8,367 bases of DNA from Rickettsiaceae bacterium (lineage in GTDB: Bacteria; Pseudomonadota; Alphaproteobacteria; Rickettsiales; Rickettsiaceae): the NCBI GenBank assembly GCA_022702085.1, contig JAKONF010000077.1, forward strand, positions 1 to 8,367. Reading direction: 5' to 3'. The translations under genes and the position numbers were made by a program. The notes under the pieces are model-generated. The model ran no database searches. It had not been told where the DNA came from and was given only the letters and a program-made list of their open reading frames with translations. Positions 1 to 6,822 of this stretch are shown here, one piece after another (position 1 is the stretch's first letter; each line of letters starts with the position of its first letter).

Positions 1-2
1 AC

Positions 3-1274
3 AATAGTCAGCTAAGCACCATAAAACAACTGAATATATTGGATGCTGAAGATGCTGCTAGTATGGTCAATGAATATTTCCTAAGCAATCAAATTTTGCA
101 AAGCTTAAGTGATGAAAAGCTCATTTCTCTCTATGACAGAGCCAAAAATTTGGATATTCAAGCGCCTTATATCAATTCATTACTACAGAAAGTGCATATT
201 GAAGCGCAATTTCGTTACAGCTATAATCGGCTTAGTGATTCAGGGTACGAGCTGCTTAAACGCTTTCAAAGTTTTGACGCAATTGCTCATCAAATTGAAA
301 ACTCAGAATTTATCCTAGCAGAGACATTTCTGCTGAGAAATAATAATCTCAATCACGAAATTTTGATGTTAATAGCCAGGCATGCAGATAATATCAAAGC
401 TGTTGGCAGCGCAAAAAGCTCTAGTTTAACTCATCTGCTTAATCATATCAGCGCCAATATTGATCATCATAAAATATATGACAAAAACCACGACAATATC
501 TCTTCAATAAAAGCTAAATTATCATCAAGTTTGGATCCACAAGTTCTAAAAAGATATGTCGAGCTGGATAAATTTACTGTAAATTGTTTAAAAAATAAGT
601 ATTTGAGTTTATACGATAATATCAAAAATATAACTGATAACGAGGTTGATCATAAAGCTTACTTAAACCAAGTTATCATCAGGCGCCTTGCTCAAGATTA
701 TCATATCACCAATTTGTCTAATTCAATGAACAAATTACGGGCCATGTCTCTGGAGCGCACGCAATTAATACAAGATTTGAGTGCTATTGATTTTGCTTCA
801 TTATTTGATGCTGAACATCTTAATAATTTTATAACTTTAAATTTCCGTAAACAAATCATCGGCATTAATGTTAAAAATAGTACTGAGTATCTCAATGCTA
901 TTATTAAAATAATAACTAAAAATTGTAGCGCCTCGCAATTGGAAGCTCTGTATAAGCCTTTATTGCACAAAGAATTATCCTCTGTAGAAGCGAGGTTAAA
1001 ACAAGAAATTCATAATGAAATTAAAGAACGAACAAGTTTAAGCAAGATGATTTATTCTTTATTTAGAGGCAAATCTACTGAATATAATAAGCTTAAAGTA
1101 ATTAGAAATAATTATGAAACTATTGAAGCGCAAAGACAAAATTCTAAACAAGACCAGCAACAGTCAGATACAGCTGATGTGAAATTAGAAATGCGTAATG
1201 ATCTTGGCTTATCATATGAGCAGGAGATAAATAAAGCTGTTAAAAAATCTCATAAAGAGGAAGAAGATGTCTGA
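3..1274 (+). CDS. Hypothetical helical protein, C-terminal part (5' truncated by window edge)
   Basis: I do not recognise this protein. The reading frame is open from the first full codon at position 3 to the TGA at 1272-1274 (423 residues), so the window holds only the C-terminal part. The TTG at 39 is the first start-like codon, but it has no ribosome binding site and lies in an already open frame, so it is probably not the true start. The product looks soluble and almost wholly alpha-helical: rich in Leu, Ile, Lys, Asn, Ser and Glu, with no hydrophobic stretch long enough for a membrane segment and few Gly or Pro. The last 80 or so residues are charged and Gln-rich (a QDQQQ run, an EEE run near the end), typical of a disordered or coiled-coil tail. 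No catalytic motif is evident. The stop overlaps the start of the downstream WG-repeat gene by 8 bp, implying co-transcription and probably translational coupling. Scaffold, effector or plasmid-type functions are all possible; none can be supported. Confidence 0.8.
   Translation, partial: NSQLSTIKQLNILDAEDAASMVNEYFLSNQILQSLSDEKLISLYDRAKNLDIQAPYINSLLQKVHIEAQFRYSYNRLSDSGYELLKRFQSFDAIAHQIENSEFILAETFLLRNNNLNHEILMLIARHADNIKAVGSAKSSSLTHLLNHISANIDHHKIYDKNHDNISSIKAKLSSSLDPQVLKRYVELDKFTVNCLKNKYLSLYDNIKNITDNEVDHKAYLNQVIIRRLAQDYHITNLSNSMNKLRAMSLERTQLIQDLSAIDFASLFDAEHLNNFITLNFRKQIIGINVKNSTEYLNAIIKIITKNCSASQLEALYKPLLHKELSSVEARLKQEIHNEIKERTSLSKMIYSLFRGKSTEYNKLKVIRNNYETIEAQRQNSKQDQQQSDTADVKLEMRNDLGLSYEQEINKAVKKSHKEEEDV
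1254..1260 (+). promoter_or_regulatory. Shine-Dalgarno site for the WG-repeat gene
   Basis: The purine run AAAGAGG ends six bases before the ATG at 1267 and is followed by a second AG-rich stretch. It is the clearest ribosome binding site in the window. It lies inside the last codons of the upstream gene and supports the ATG at 1267 as the true start despite the 8-bp overlap. Confidence 0.7.
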
Positions 1275-1938
1275 TGCATTAAATGCTAGAGGATCAAAGA
1301 CAAAATTCTTAGCTTTTTTGCTTTTTCTTTCTTTTAGTGAAATTACTGCTGCAGAGATTTATAATAAATATCAGGATGCTGCTACTGAATTATGGGGCGT
1401 GAAGGATACTAAGAATATGGTTATTATGCCTGCTCAGTTTGAGCAAATTTTTTCAGATAACAATAGATCCCTATTTCATGAACAATCTTTAGAAGGATCT
1501 TGGTTGATTCCGGTCGTTAAATTTGGCAATTATTATAGAGTAGATATCACAGGTAAAACTAAATTTTCAAGTGTTTACTACGAAAATGGTCATGATTATT
1601 ATCAGGAGGGATTTGCTAGATTCATCGGCGACAATGGTAAAGTAGGTTTTCATAATCAAAAGGCAGAAATAGTTATCGAGCCAATTTATGATTTTGCTTG
1701 GCCTTTTAAAGATGGCTATTCATATGTCTGCTCAGATTGCTTTGGTTCTTATCTTGGTGAGGTCACTTTTAAACCTCTATCTTCTAGTGCAACCCCAAAA
1801 CCTATGGAAGATCTATACCGAGAAGTAATTGGTGGTAAATGGGGAGCAATCGATAAGAATGGTAAAATAGTCGTACCCTTAAATTTTAGTTCATGGCATG
1901 AAGTAGATAAATTCCTCAACCAACAAGCCAATAATTAA
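1267..1938 (+). CDS. Exported WG (KWG) repeat protein
   Basis: This 223-residue protein has a probable Sec signal peptide: Lys11 and Lys13, a hydrophobic core at about residues 14-23, and an Ala-Ala at 28-29 before a polar mature region, so cleavage near residue 28 or 29 is likely. The mature part carries WG-type beta repeats. The clearest are at about 42-60 (LWGVKD, then an IMPAQF end), 123-145 (KVGF, then IVIEPIYDF) and 190-212 (KWGAIDKNGK, then IVVPLNF). A CxxC pair (Cys155, Cys158) lies between the last two. WG repeats occur in many bacteria, usually as uncharacterised surface or periplasmic proteins that may bind other proteins or glycans; no enzyme motif is visible. The repeat and signal calls are seen in the sequence; an envelope location is inferred. 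The start is set by the AAAGAGG site just upstream. The gene overlaps the helical-protein gene by 8 bp, and its stop abuts that of the convergent cysS. Confidence 0.85.
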   Translation: MSDALNARGSKTKFLAFLLFLSFSEITAAEIYNKYQDAATELWGVKDTKNMVIMPAQFEQIFSDNNRSLFHEQSLEGSWLIPVVKFGNYYRVDITGKTKFSSVYYENGHDYYQEGFARFIGDNGKVGFHNQKAEIVIEPIYDFAWPFKDGYSYVCSDCFGSYLGEVTFKPLSSSATPKPMEDLYREVIGGKWGAIDKNGKIVVPLNFSSWHEVDKFLNQQANN

Positions 1939-1942
1939 TTAA
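1935..1942. other. Palindrome TTAATTAA holding both convergent stop codons
   Basis: The WG-repeat gene stops with TAA at 1936-1938, and cysS on the other strand stops with TAA read from 1941-1939. Both lie within the 8-bp palindrome TTAATTAA, with no intergenic base. There is no room for a terminator between the genes, so each transcript must end inside, or run antisense through, the other gene. Confidence 0.9.
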
Positions 1943-3330
1943 AGCTCATCAATTTTTTGCCAAGCAATTGTACCATCTGCTTTATCTATCAACGATACTC
2001 CTAGAATTCTAGCTTGCTCTCTCAAAGAATCAGCTTTTAGCCAATTTTTTTCCCTTTTTGCTATAATTCTTGCCTCAATAATATTTTGAATGTCGTTAGA
2101 AATGGCTTCAACATCATCTTGAACTTTAGAACTATGTAATTGTTTTTGAAAAAATCCTAAAAATTGAGCATTAGTAACTAATTGACCTACATATTTTGAT
2201 TTTTCTACTAAATCAGTCGCATTATGAGCCATCTTTGCTAAATCATTAATTTTTTTAATTGCCAGCGGCGTATTAAGATCATCTAGCAAAACCTCTTGTA
2301 TAAATAATCTAGAGTCCTGAGCTACGAAGGCATTAGTCTCCACGCCATCTATTACTTTATGCCAAAATTCAAGCATTTTCTTAGCATCCGCTAAGGCTTT
2401 ATTATTATAATCTAATGGTTTACGATAATGAGTGGATAAAAGTAATAACCTTAGTACCTCACCATGCACTCCTTTTTCTCGTAAATCTTTAACTGTTATA
2501 AAATTACCGAGAGATTTACTCATTTTCTTTCCCTCAACCGTTAAAAATCCATTATGCACCCAGTAATTAGCGAACTTGGAACCCGGGAAAGCAGCTGTGC
2601 TTTGAGCGATTTCATTAGTATGATGAGGAAAAATAAGATCAGCACCTCCCCCATGAATATCAAAATTTTCTCCTAAGTATCTATGACTCATTGCTGAGCA
2701 TTCAATGTGCCAACCTGGTCTTCCTTTGCCCCATGGACTGTCGTAAGTTGCATCAGCACTATCTATAGATTTCCAAAGAACGAAATCTTCAGGATTTATT
2801 TTTGCTGAGTTATTTTGAATCCTGTTGCCTATTTGTGCATCTTGGAGCAAACGGTTTGATAGTTTGAAATAATCTTTAGACTTGACTACTTCAAAATAAA
2901 CATCGCCGTTTTCTATATAAGCAAAGCCCGCCGTTATTAATTTCTCAATAATCGCGATCATTTGCGGTAAATTATCTGTAGCTTTTGGTTCTATTGTAGG
3001 CGAGAGACAACCTAAATATTCTGTATCTTGATGAAAATTTTTGGTAGTTTGCATCGTTAGCTCACCAATAGAGATTCCAAGCTGCTTAGCACGCTCTATA
3101 ATCTTATCATCAATATCAGTAATATTTCTCACATACTTGACGCTATGCTGACCATATATATGCTGCATTATTCTAAATAATACGTCATAAATAACTATTG
3201 ACCTTGCATTACCAAGATGAGGATCATCGTAAACCGTAGGACCGCAAACATAAATTTTTACTTCATCTTTATCTATTGGTTTAAATATCACTCGCTTCTT
3301 GTGCAAACTATCGAATATAAATAATTCCAT
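1939..3330 (-). CDS. cysS: Cysteinyl-tRNA synthetase
   Basis: Cytoplasmic class I aminoacyl-tRNA synthetase that charges tRNA-Cys with cysteine using ATP. The 463-residue length is close to the E. coli enzyme (461). The HIGH motif appears as HLGN at 38-41, preceded by the family signature YVCGPTVYD. KMSKS is intact at 270-274 or one residue earlier (context GKKMSKSLGN). The four expected zinc ligands are present: Cys29, Cys211 (WHIECSAMS), His236 and Glu240 (FPHHTNEIAQS). The signature GRPGWHIEC and the HGGGADLIFPHH block are intact. The C-terminal helical region ends in the usual KNWLKAD..R pattern and DGT.W tail. The ATG at 3330-3328 matches the normal N-terminus, although no clear Shine-Dalgarno precedes it. 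The gene is transcribed divergently from the kinase gene and converges on the WG-repeat gene; no functional tie to either is apparent. Identification is secure. Confidence 0.99.
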   Translation of the reverse strand: MELFIFDSLHKKRVIFKPIDKDEVKIYVCGPTVYDDPHLGNARSIVIYDVLFRIMQHIYGQHSVKYVRNITDIDDKIIERAKQLGISIGELTMQTTKNFHQDTEYLGCLSPTIEPKATDNLPQMIAIIEKLITAGFAYIENGDVYFEVVKSKDYFKLSNRLLQDAQIGNRIQNNSAKINPEDFVLWKSIDSADATYDSPWGKGRPGWHIECSAMSHRYLGENFDIHGGGADLIFPHHTNEIAQSTAAFPGSKFANYWVHNGFLTVEGKKMSKSLGNFITVKDLREKGVHGEVLRLLLLSTHYRKPLDYNNKALADAKKMLEFWHKVIDGVETNAFVAQDSRLFIQEVLLDDLNTPLAIKKINDLAKMAHNATDLVEKSKYVGQLVTNAQFLGFFQKQLHSSKVQDDVEAISNDIQNIIEARIIAKREKNWLKADSLREQARILGVSLIDKADGTIAWQKIDEL

Positions 3331-3391
3331 AAAACTATTAAAAATTTTGCATATTATAATATAATAATTGCAACATTTAAATATCTATGTG
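3331..3391. promoter_or_regulatory. Divergent promoter region between cysS and the kinase gene
   Basis: This 61-bp AT-rich gap separates divergent starts and must hold a promoter for each gene unless transcription enters from elsewhere. On the + strand, TATAAT occurs at 3355-3360 and again at 3360-3365. On the - strand, TATAAT reads from 3358 to 3353, overlapping the first + box. No good -35 element lies at standard spacing for any of them. Because the boxes overlap, polymerase bound for one gene should exclude the other. In DNA this AT-rich, chance TATAAT boxes are common, so exact positions are tentative. Confidence 0.4.
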
Positions 3392-5149
3392 ATGCCAAAT
3401 AAAATACGCCAAAATGAAACATATTCTGGTTTACGTCCTACCAAGGTAGATTTAACTGAATTTTATTTGAACGTCAGAATTATTATTTTTGCCGTAATTT
3501 TGATTATTATAATCTTGCTCACTATATATTTCGTCCGTTCTTATGCTAGTAAAAAACAAAATATCATTCACAATATGCGAGCTGAAGCCAATATACTTGA
3601 AACAATATTGATTGAAGATATAAATTATTCAACCTATTTCATGGATATTATTGCCAGGCAAGTGATCAACGATCCTTACAATATTAAACATATCCGTAGT
3701 ATATTCAAAGCACATATGCCATCTTCTAATTTTAGTACTCTTTTTGGTTGGCGGAAATATAGTTGGATTGATGAAAATTTTCAAGAAATTGTGACTAGCA
3801 CTAAAGGTGTAGAAGCAAACCCCAAAGATTTATCTTTTTTAAAAAATCTTGTTAATACCGATCCTGACTGGCAGGATAAAATAATTTTTTATACCAACAA
3901 AACTCCGCTCAAAAACGATAGTCTAAAACTAATGAAAAATATATCTGATCAAGATACAGGTAGTTATGCTGGATCACTGATACTGAGTTATGATATTGCA
4001 ACGATGATTCGTAGAATGAAAGTAAAAAAAAGGCAAGAACAAACTAATTTTGTACTCATGGATACTCAGCTTAAAGTTATAGCTCAATCTAGTCCAGTAA
4101 TAAACGAGATTATTGATGGTCAGGAAAATTTCTCACCAGAGCTGTATGAAACTTTACAAAAATTCACCATTAACAACTCCCCATTTAAAGATTTATCATA
4201 TATAGACATTATAGGAGGCGTAAATTATCATATAAAAAAGGTCAATGATTTACCATTCATTCTAATAATTAATACAGATAATAAAGAAATTAAGCAAACA
4301 ATTCTAGAAAGTATAGCACGTAAAATAACTGAAGTAGCGATCTTTGTTTCAATATTTTTAGTAATGGTAATATCCATCTATAGGCGCGAAATATTTCTCA
4401 GGTCAAAAGCGCAACAAGCTACCAAATTAGCAAATAGAGCTACAAAAGCAAAATCAGAATTTCTGGCTTTTACTGCTCATGAAATTAGATCACCTCTAGG
4501 ATTTATTGTAACTGGATCTGAAATAATGATCAAGCAGTTAATAGGTAATTTACCTTTAAGTTACATGCAATATGCTGAAGGTATACACAAAAATGCTAAG
4601 CTAATTTTAGATTTTATAACAGATATTCTTGATGAAAATCAAATCATTGAAGGTAAATTTAAAATTGTTAATTCAATGGTAGATTTGAATTCTATTATTG
4701 AGGAAGCGATTGTAATTAACAAAGCTCGTTTTAATGATCGCAAAATTGAAATTAATTTTCAAGGTACAGAAGCTTTACCAAAGCTAATTTGTGATCAACG
4801 TAGAATTTTGCAAGTAGTTAATAATTTGCTTAGCAATGCTATAAAATATTCAAATGATGACACAGTAATCTCTATATCTACTGAATTATTAGATGACAAA
4901 CTAGAGTTTATGATAAAAGATCAAGGTATAGGTATGAGTGAAAATGAAATAAAAATTGCTTTAAGCATGCATGGCGTAGCACAAAAAAGAAGCCATGATT
5001 TTATCGAATCGTATGGACTTGGTTTGCCAATAGTCAAAATGCTACTCGACGCCCATGAAGCAGCACTCACTATTAAAAGTGAACCTAACGTTGGTACCCA
5101 AATCAAAATCATCTTTCCTAAATTTAAACTTATTTTCAATAGACAATGA
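3392..5149 (+). CDS. Membrane sensor histidine kinase, PleC/DivJ/PdhS type
   Basis: Inner-membrane two-component kinase of 585 residues. Transmembrane segments lie at about 29-50 and 315-331 and enclose a periplasmic region of about 260 residues. That region looks like a diverged Cache-type sensor (a YSWIDEN strand near 123, a GSYAGSLILSYDI strand near 191, and FVLMDTQLKVIAQSS near 220). The cytoplasmic part has an H-box with phospho-acceptor His363 (FTAHEIRSPL). After it come SEIM, a YAEGIH segment and an ITDILD..QIIEGK segment, the pattern of PleC, DivJ and PdhS. The ATPase domain has an N-box at about 477-486 (NNLLSNAIKYS), G1 at 510-514 (DQGIG), G2 at about 542-546 (YGLGLP) and a final VGT. 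There is no receiver domain and no adjacent regulator; partners would be encoded elsewhere. I chose ATG 3392; GTG 3389 and TTG 3368 are in frame, but none has a ribosome binding site. The PleC-like role is inferred from motif pattern. Confidence 0.93.
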   Translation: MPNKIRQNETYSGLRPTKVDLTEFYLNVRIIIFAVILIIIILLTIYFVRSYASKKQNIIHNMRAEANILETILIEDINYSTYFMDIIARQVINDPYNIKHIRSIFKAHMPSSNFSTLFGWRKYSWIDENFQEIVTSTKGVEANPKDLSFLKNLVNTDPDWQDKIIFYTNKTPLKNDSLKLMKNISDQDTGSYAGSLILSYDIATMIRRMKVKKRQEQTNFVLMDTQLKVIAQSSPVINEIIDGQENFSPELYETLQKFTINNSPFKDLSYIDIIGGVNYHIKKVNDLPFILIINTDNKEIKQTILESIARKITEVAIFVSIFLVMVISIYRREIFLRSKAQQATKLANRATKAKSEFLAFTAHEIRSPLGFIVTGSEIMIKQLIGNLPLSYMQYAEGIHKNAKLILDFITDILDENQIIEGKFKIVNSMVDLNSIIEEAIVINKARFNDRKIEINFQGTEALPKLICDQRRILQVVNNLLSNAIKYSNDDTVISISTELLDDKLEFMIKDQGIGMSENEIKIALSMHGVAQKRSHDFIESYGLGLPIVKMLLDAHEAALTIKSEPNVGTQIKIIFPKFKLIFNRQ

Positions 5150-5195
5150 TTCTATAAGCAAATAAATTATATTAAATATTATTTGAATAAGTATC
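5150..5195 (+). other. Short gap between kinase gene and rodA
   Basis: These 46 bases are almost wholly A and T. A 7-bp inverted repeat (CAAATAA at 5159-5165 and TTATTTG at 5179-5185) has one G-C pair, a 13-base loop and no T-run after it, so it is a poor terminator. A TATATT at 5168-5173 lacks a -35 match. The rodA cluster may therefore be read through from the kinase promoter, or use a weak promoter here that cannot be placed. Confidence 0.35.
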
Positions 5196-6293
5196 ATGAT
5201 GGATAGTTGGTTACACAAATTTTTAAAACTACCAGTATTACTGACTATTACAATATGCCTAATAAGTTCTTTGGGCTTCTTGGTCTTATATTCTGCAGCT
5301 GGCGGTAATTTATATCCTTGGGCTTACAGACAAATTTTGAACTTCGCTTTGCTATTTCCTATGTCAATTTTAATAGCTACCATAAATATTAAAACCATAT
5401 ATAGATTTTCTTATTACTTTTACTTTGCAGTTATGTTTTCATTAATTGCTGTAGAAATTTTTGGCACTACCGCTAAAGGAGCAAGCCGCTGGTTAAATTT
5501 AGGATTTTTAAAATTACAACCATCAGAACCAACCAAGTTAGCCATTGTTTTGATGCTAGCTAGATATTTTCATGATCTAAAAGCTAACCAAGTCAACCAA
5601 TTTAGTAAAACTTTTCTTGGCATGCTTGCTGTTATTTGTCCTTTTGCTCTAATCTGCAAGCAACCGGATCTTGGAACAGCAATTATTGTGATTATTGTTG
5701 CTGTCAGCATTTTTTTTGCTAGCGGTATAGATACTTGGAAATTCATAGCTTTAGGCATATCAGTATTAGGTTCTTTACCTATTATTTGGAACATGATGTA
5801 TGATTACCAAAAACAACGAGTAATGGTTTTTTTAGATCCTAATAAGGATCCACTAGGTAATGGCTATAATATTATTCAATCTAAAATTGCTATTGGTTCT
5901 GGTGGATTGTGGGGCAAAGGTATAGGCTATGGCTCCCAAAGTCATTTAGATTTTTTGCCAGAACATCAGACTGATTTTGTCTTTGCTACTATGTCTGAAG
6001 AATTGGGGTTCGCTGGAGGTATTTCTTTACTATTTCTGTATAGTTTAGTTATCTCAATTTCAATTAGCATAGCAATTAATTGCCGGACTATGTTTGGTAA
6101 GTTAGTTTCTGTTGGTATTACAACGATCTTTTTCAGCCATGCTTTTATTAATATTGCTATGGTGATGGGATTATTACCAGCTGTTGGCGTGCCTTTACCT
6201 TTAGTTTCTTATGGAGGAACTATGATGAGCTCTATGCTAATTGGTTTTGGTTTGATCATGAATGCCGAAATTCATAGAACAACTAATTTTTAA
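5196..6293 (+). CDS. rodA: Rod-shape SEDS peptidoglycan glycosyltransferase RodA
   Basis: Polytopic inner-membrane SEDS protein (365 residues, about ten membrane segments) that polymerises lipid II into glycan strands during side-wall growth, acting with PBP2. Family signatures are clear: KGASRWL at 94-100 and LQPSEPTKLA at 107-116 with the conserved Glu111; KQPDLGTA at 155-162; FLDP..DPLG at 212-221, then GYNIIQSKIAIGSGG; GKGIGYGSQSHLDFLPE; the catalytic Asp260 in EHQTDFVFA; and PLPLVSYGGT at 333-342. Length and order match RodA rather than the cell-division paralogue FtsW: the GxGYNIIQS and HLDFLPEHQTDF forms are RodA-type. Two in-frame ATGs (5196 and 5199) give almost the same protein; no good Shine-Dalgarno separates them. 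It lies 46 bp after the kinase gene and 25 bp before the mreD-like gene, heading a probable rodA-mreD-mrdA operon. All expected catalytic residues are present, so it should be active. Confidence 0.97.
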   Translation: MMDSWLHKFLKLPVLLTITICLISSLGFLVLYSAAGGNLYPWAYRQILNFALLFPMSILIATINIKTIYRFSYYFYFAVMFSLIAVEIFGTTAKGASRWLNLGFLKLQPSEPTKLAIVLMLARYFHDLKANQVNQFSKTFLGMLAVICPFALICKQPDLGTAIIVIIVAVSIFFASGIDTWKFIALGISVLGSLPIIWNMMYDYQKQRVMVFLDPNKDPLGNGYNIIQSKIAIGSGGLWGKGIGYGSQSHLDFLPEHQTDFVFATMSEELGFAGGISLLFLYSLVISISISIAINCRTMFGKLVSVGITTIFFSHAFINIAMVMGLLPAVGVPLPLVSYGGTMMSSMLIGFGLIMNAEIHRTTNF

Positions 6294-6318
6294 TTTCAGC
6301 AGATATTGTAAAATTTGC

Positions 6319-6822
6319 ATGTATAGACAATTGATAGATATTTTACTAAAAACAATGCTAATAATATTGTTTATAATAATAGTTTTGTTACCTTTATTTT
6401 GTTATAAATTGGGAATTGTTTTAGAAATTTTACCAGCTCTAGAAATTTTACTTGTATTTTATTTATATTGCTATGCCAATATTCGCTTCGATGAAATTTT
6501 TATTTTAGGAATATTGTTTGATCAATTATATAATATGCCTGTTGGTACTAATTCAGCAGCTTTAATTACTGGTATTGTATTTATAAAACTAGTTAGTAAA
6601 TGGTTTATTATCAAAGAATATTTAGCAAATTTCATTATCTTATGTGGTTTTAGTTTTACCGTTATTCTAGCTAGATGGCTTATAATTTACAGTAACAATA
6701 TATCACTTGCTTCTCCTACTATTTTTATTCTATATTATTTAACTACCATATTTTCATATCCTATCTTAAAAATTTTATTTGATAAAATATTTCATTGTTT
6801 GAAAAAGAATTATGTTAGATAA
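6319..6822 (+). CDS. mreD: MreD-like rod-shape-determining membrane protein
   Basis: Small hydrophobic inner-membrane protein (167 residues from this start) with about five or six membrane segments and a short basic C-terminus. Family MreD proteins are about 160-180 residues and share a loose pattern of Pro in the second segment, then G...D....P.G. Here these are Pro39, Gly64, Asp68, Pro74 and Gly76 (ILGILFDQLYNMPVGT). MreD works with MreC, MreB, RodA and PBP2 in the elongasome; its biochemical activity is not established. Sequence conservation is poor in this family, so the call rests on size, topology, this motif and position between rodA and mrdA. The frame also has an ATG at 6262, which would overlap rodA by 32 bp and add 19 residues; I prefer 6319 because its N-terminus matches the family better, though neither has a clear ribosome binding site. 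Its stop overlaps the mrdA start by 11 bp. Confidence 0.75.
   Translation: MYRQLIDILLKTMLIILFIIIVLLPLFCYKLGIVLEILPALEILLVFYLYCYANIRFDEIFILGILFDQLYNMPVGTNSAALITGIVFIKLVSKWFIIKEYLANFIILCGFSFTVILARWLIIYSNNISLASPTIFILYYLTTIFSYPILKILFDKIFHCLKKNYVR

Noticed and set aside
39..41. TTG as start of the first gene
   Set aside because: The frame is already open from position 3, there is no Shine-Dalgarno upstream of 39, and the sequence before it reads as ordinary coding sequence. A gene cut by the window edge is more likely.
701..970. 89-codon open frame on the - strand inside the first gene
   Set aside because: It lies wholly opposite a longer, plausible coding frame and has no ribosome binding site or recognisable motif. 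The same applies to the - strand frames at 1749-1931, 4921-5139, 5570-5794 and 7870-8085, and to the + strand frame at 109-318.
3368..3370. TTG start for the histidine kinase, eight codons before ATG 3392
   Set aside because: It lies only three bases past the second TATAAT box and has no ribosome binding site; ATG 3392 leaves room for a promoter and gives a normal N-terminus.
5159..5185. Inverted repeat CAAATAA / TTATTTG between the kinase gene and rodA
   Set aside because: It has a single G-C pair, a 13-base loop and no following T-run, in DNA where AT inverted repeats arise by chance.
5835..5850. Perfect inverted repeat GATCCT-AATA-AGGATC next to a T-run inside rodA, resembling a terminator
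   Set aside because: The T-run lies 5' of the stem on the + strand and becomes an A-run 3' of it on the - strand, so it has the wrong polarity both ways. The bases encode the conserved DPNKDP segment of RodA, which explains the repeat.
6262..6318. Upstream ATG 6262 as the mreD start
   Set aside because: It would overlap rodA by 32 bp and add a 19-residue polar leader unusual for MreD. It cannot be excluded, because neither start has a clear ribosome binding site.
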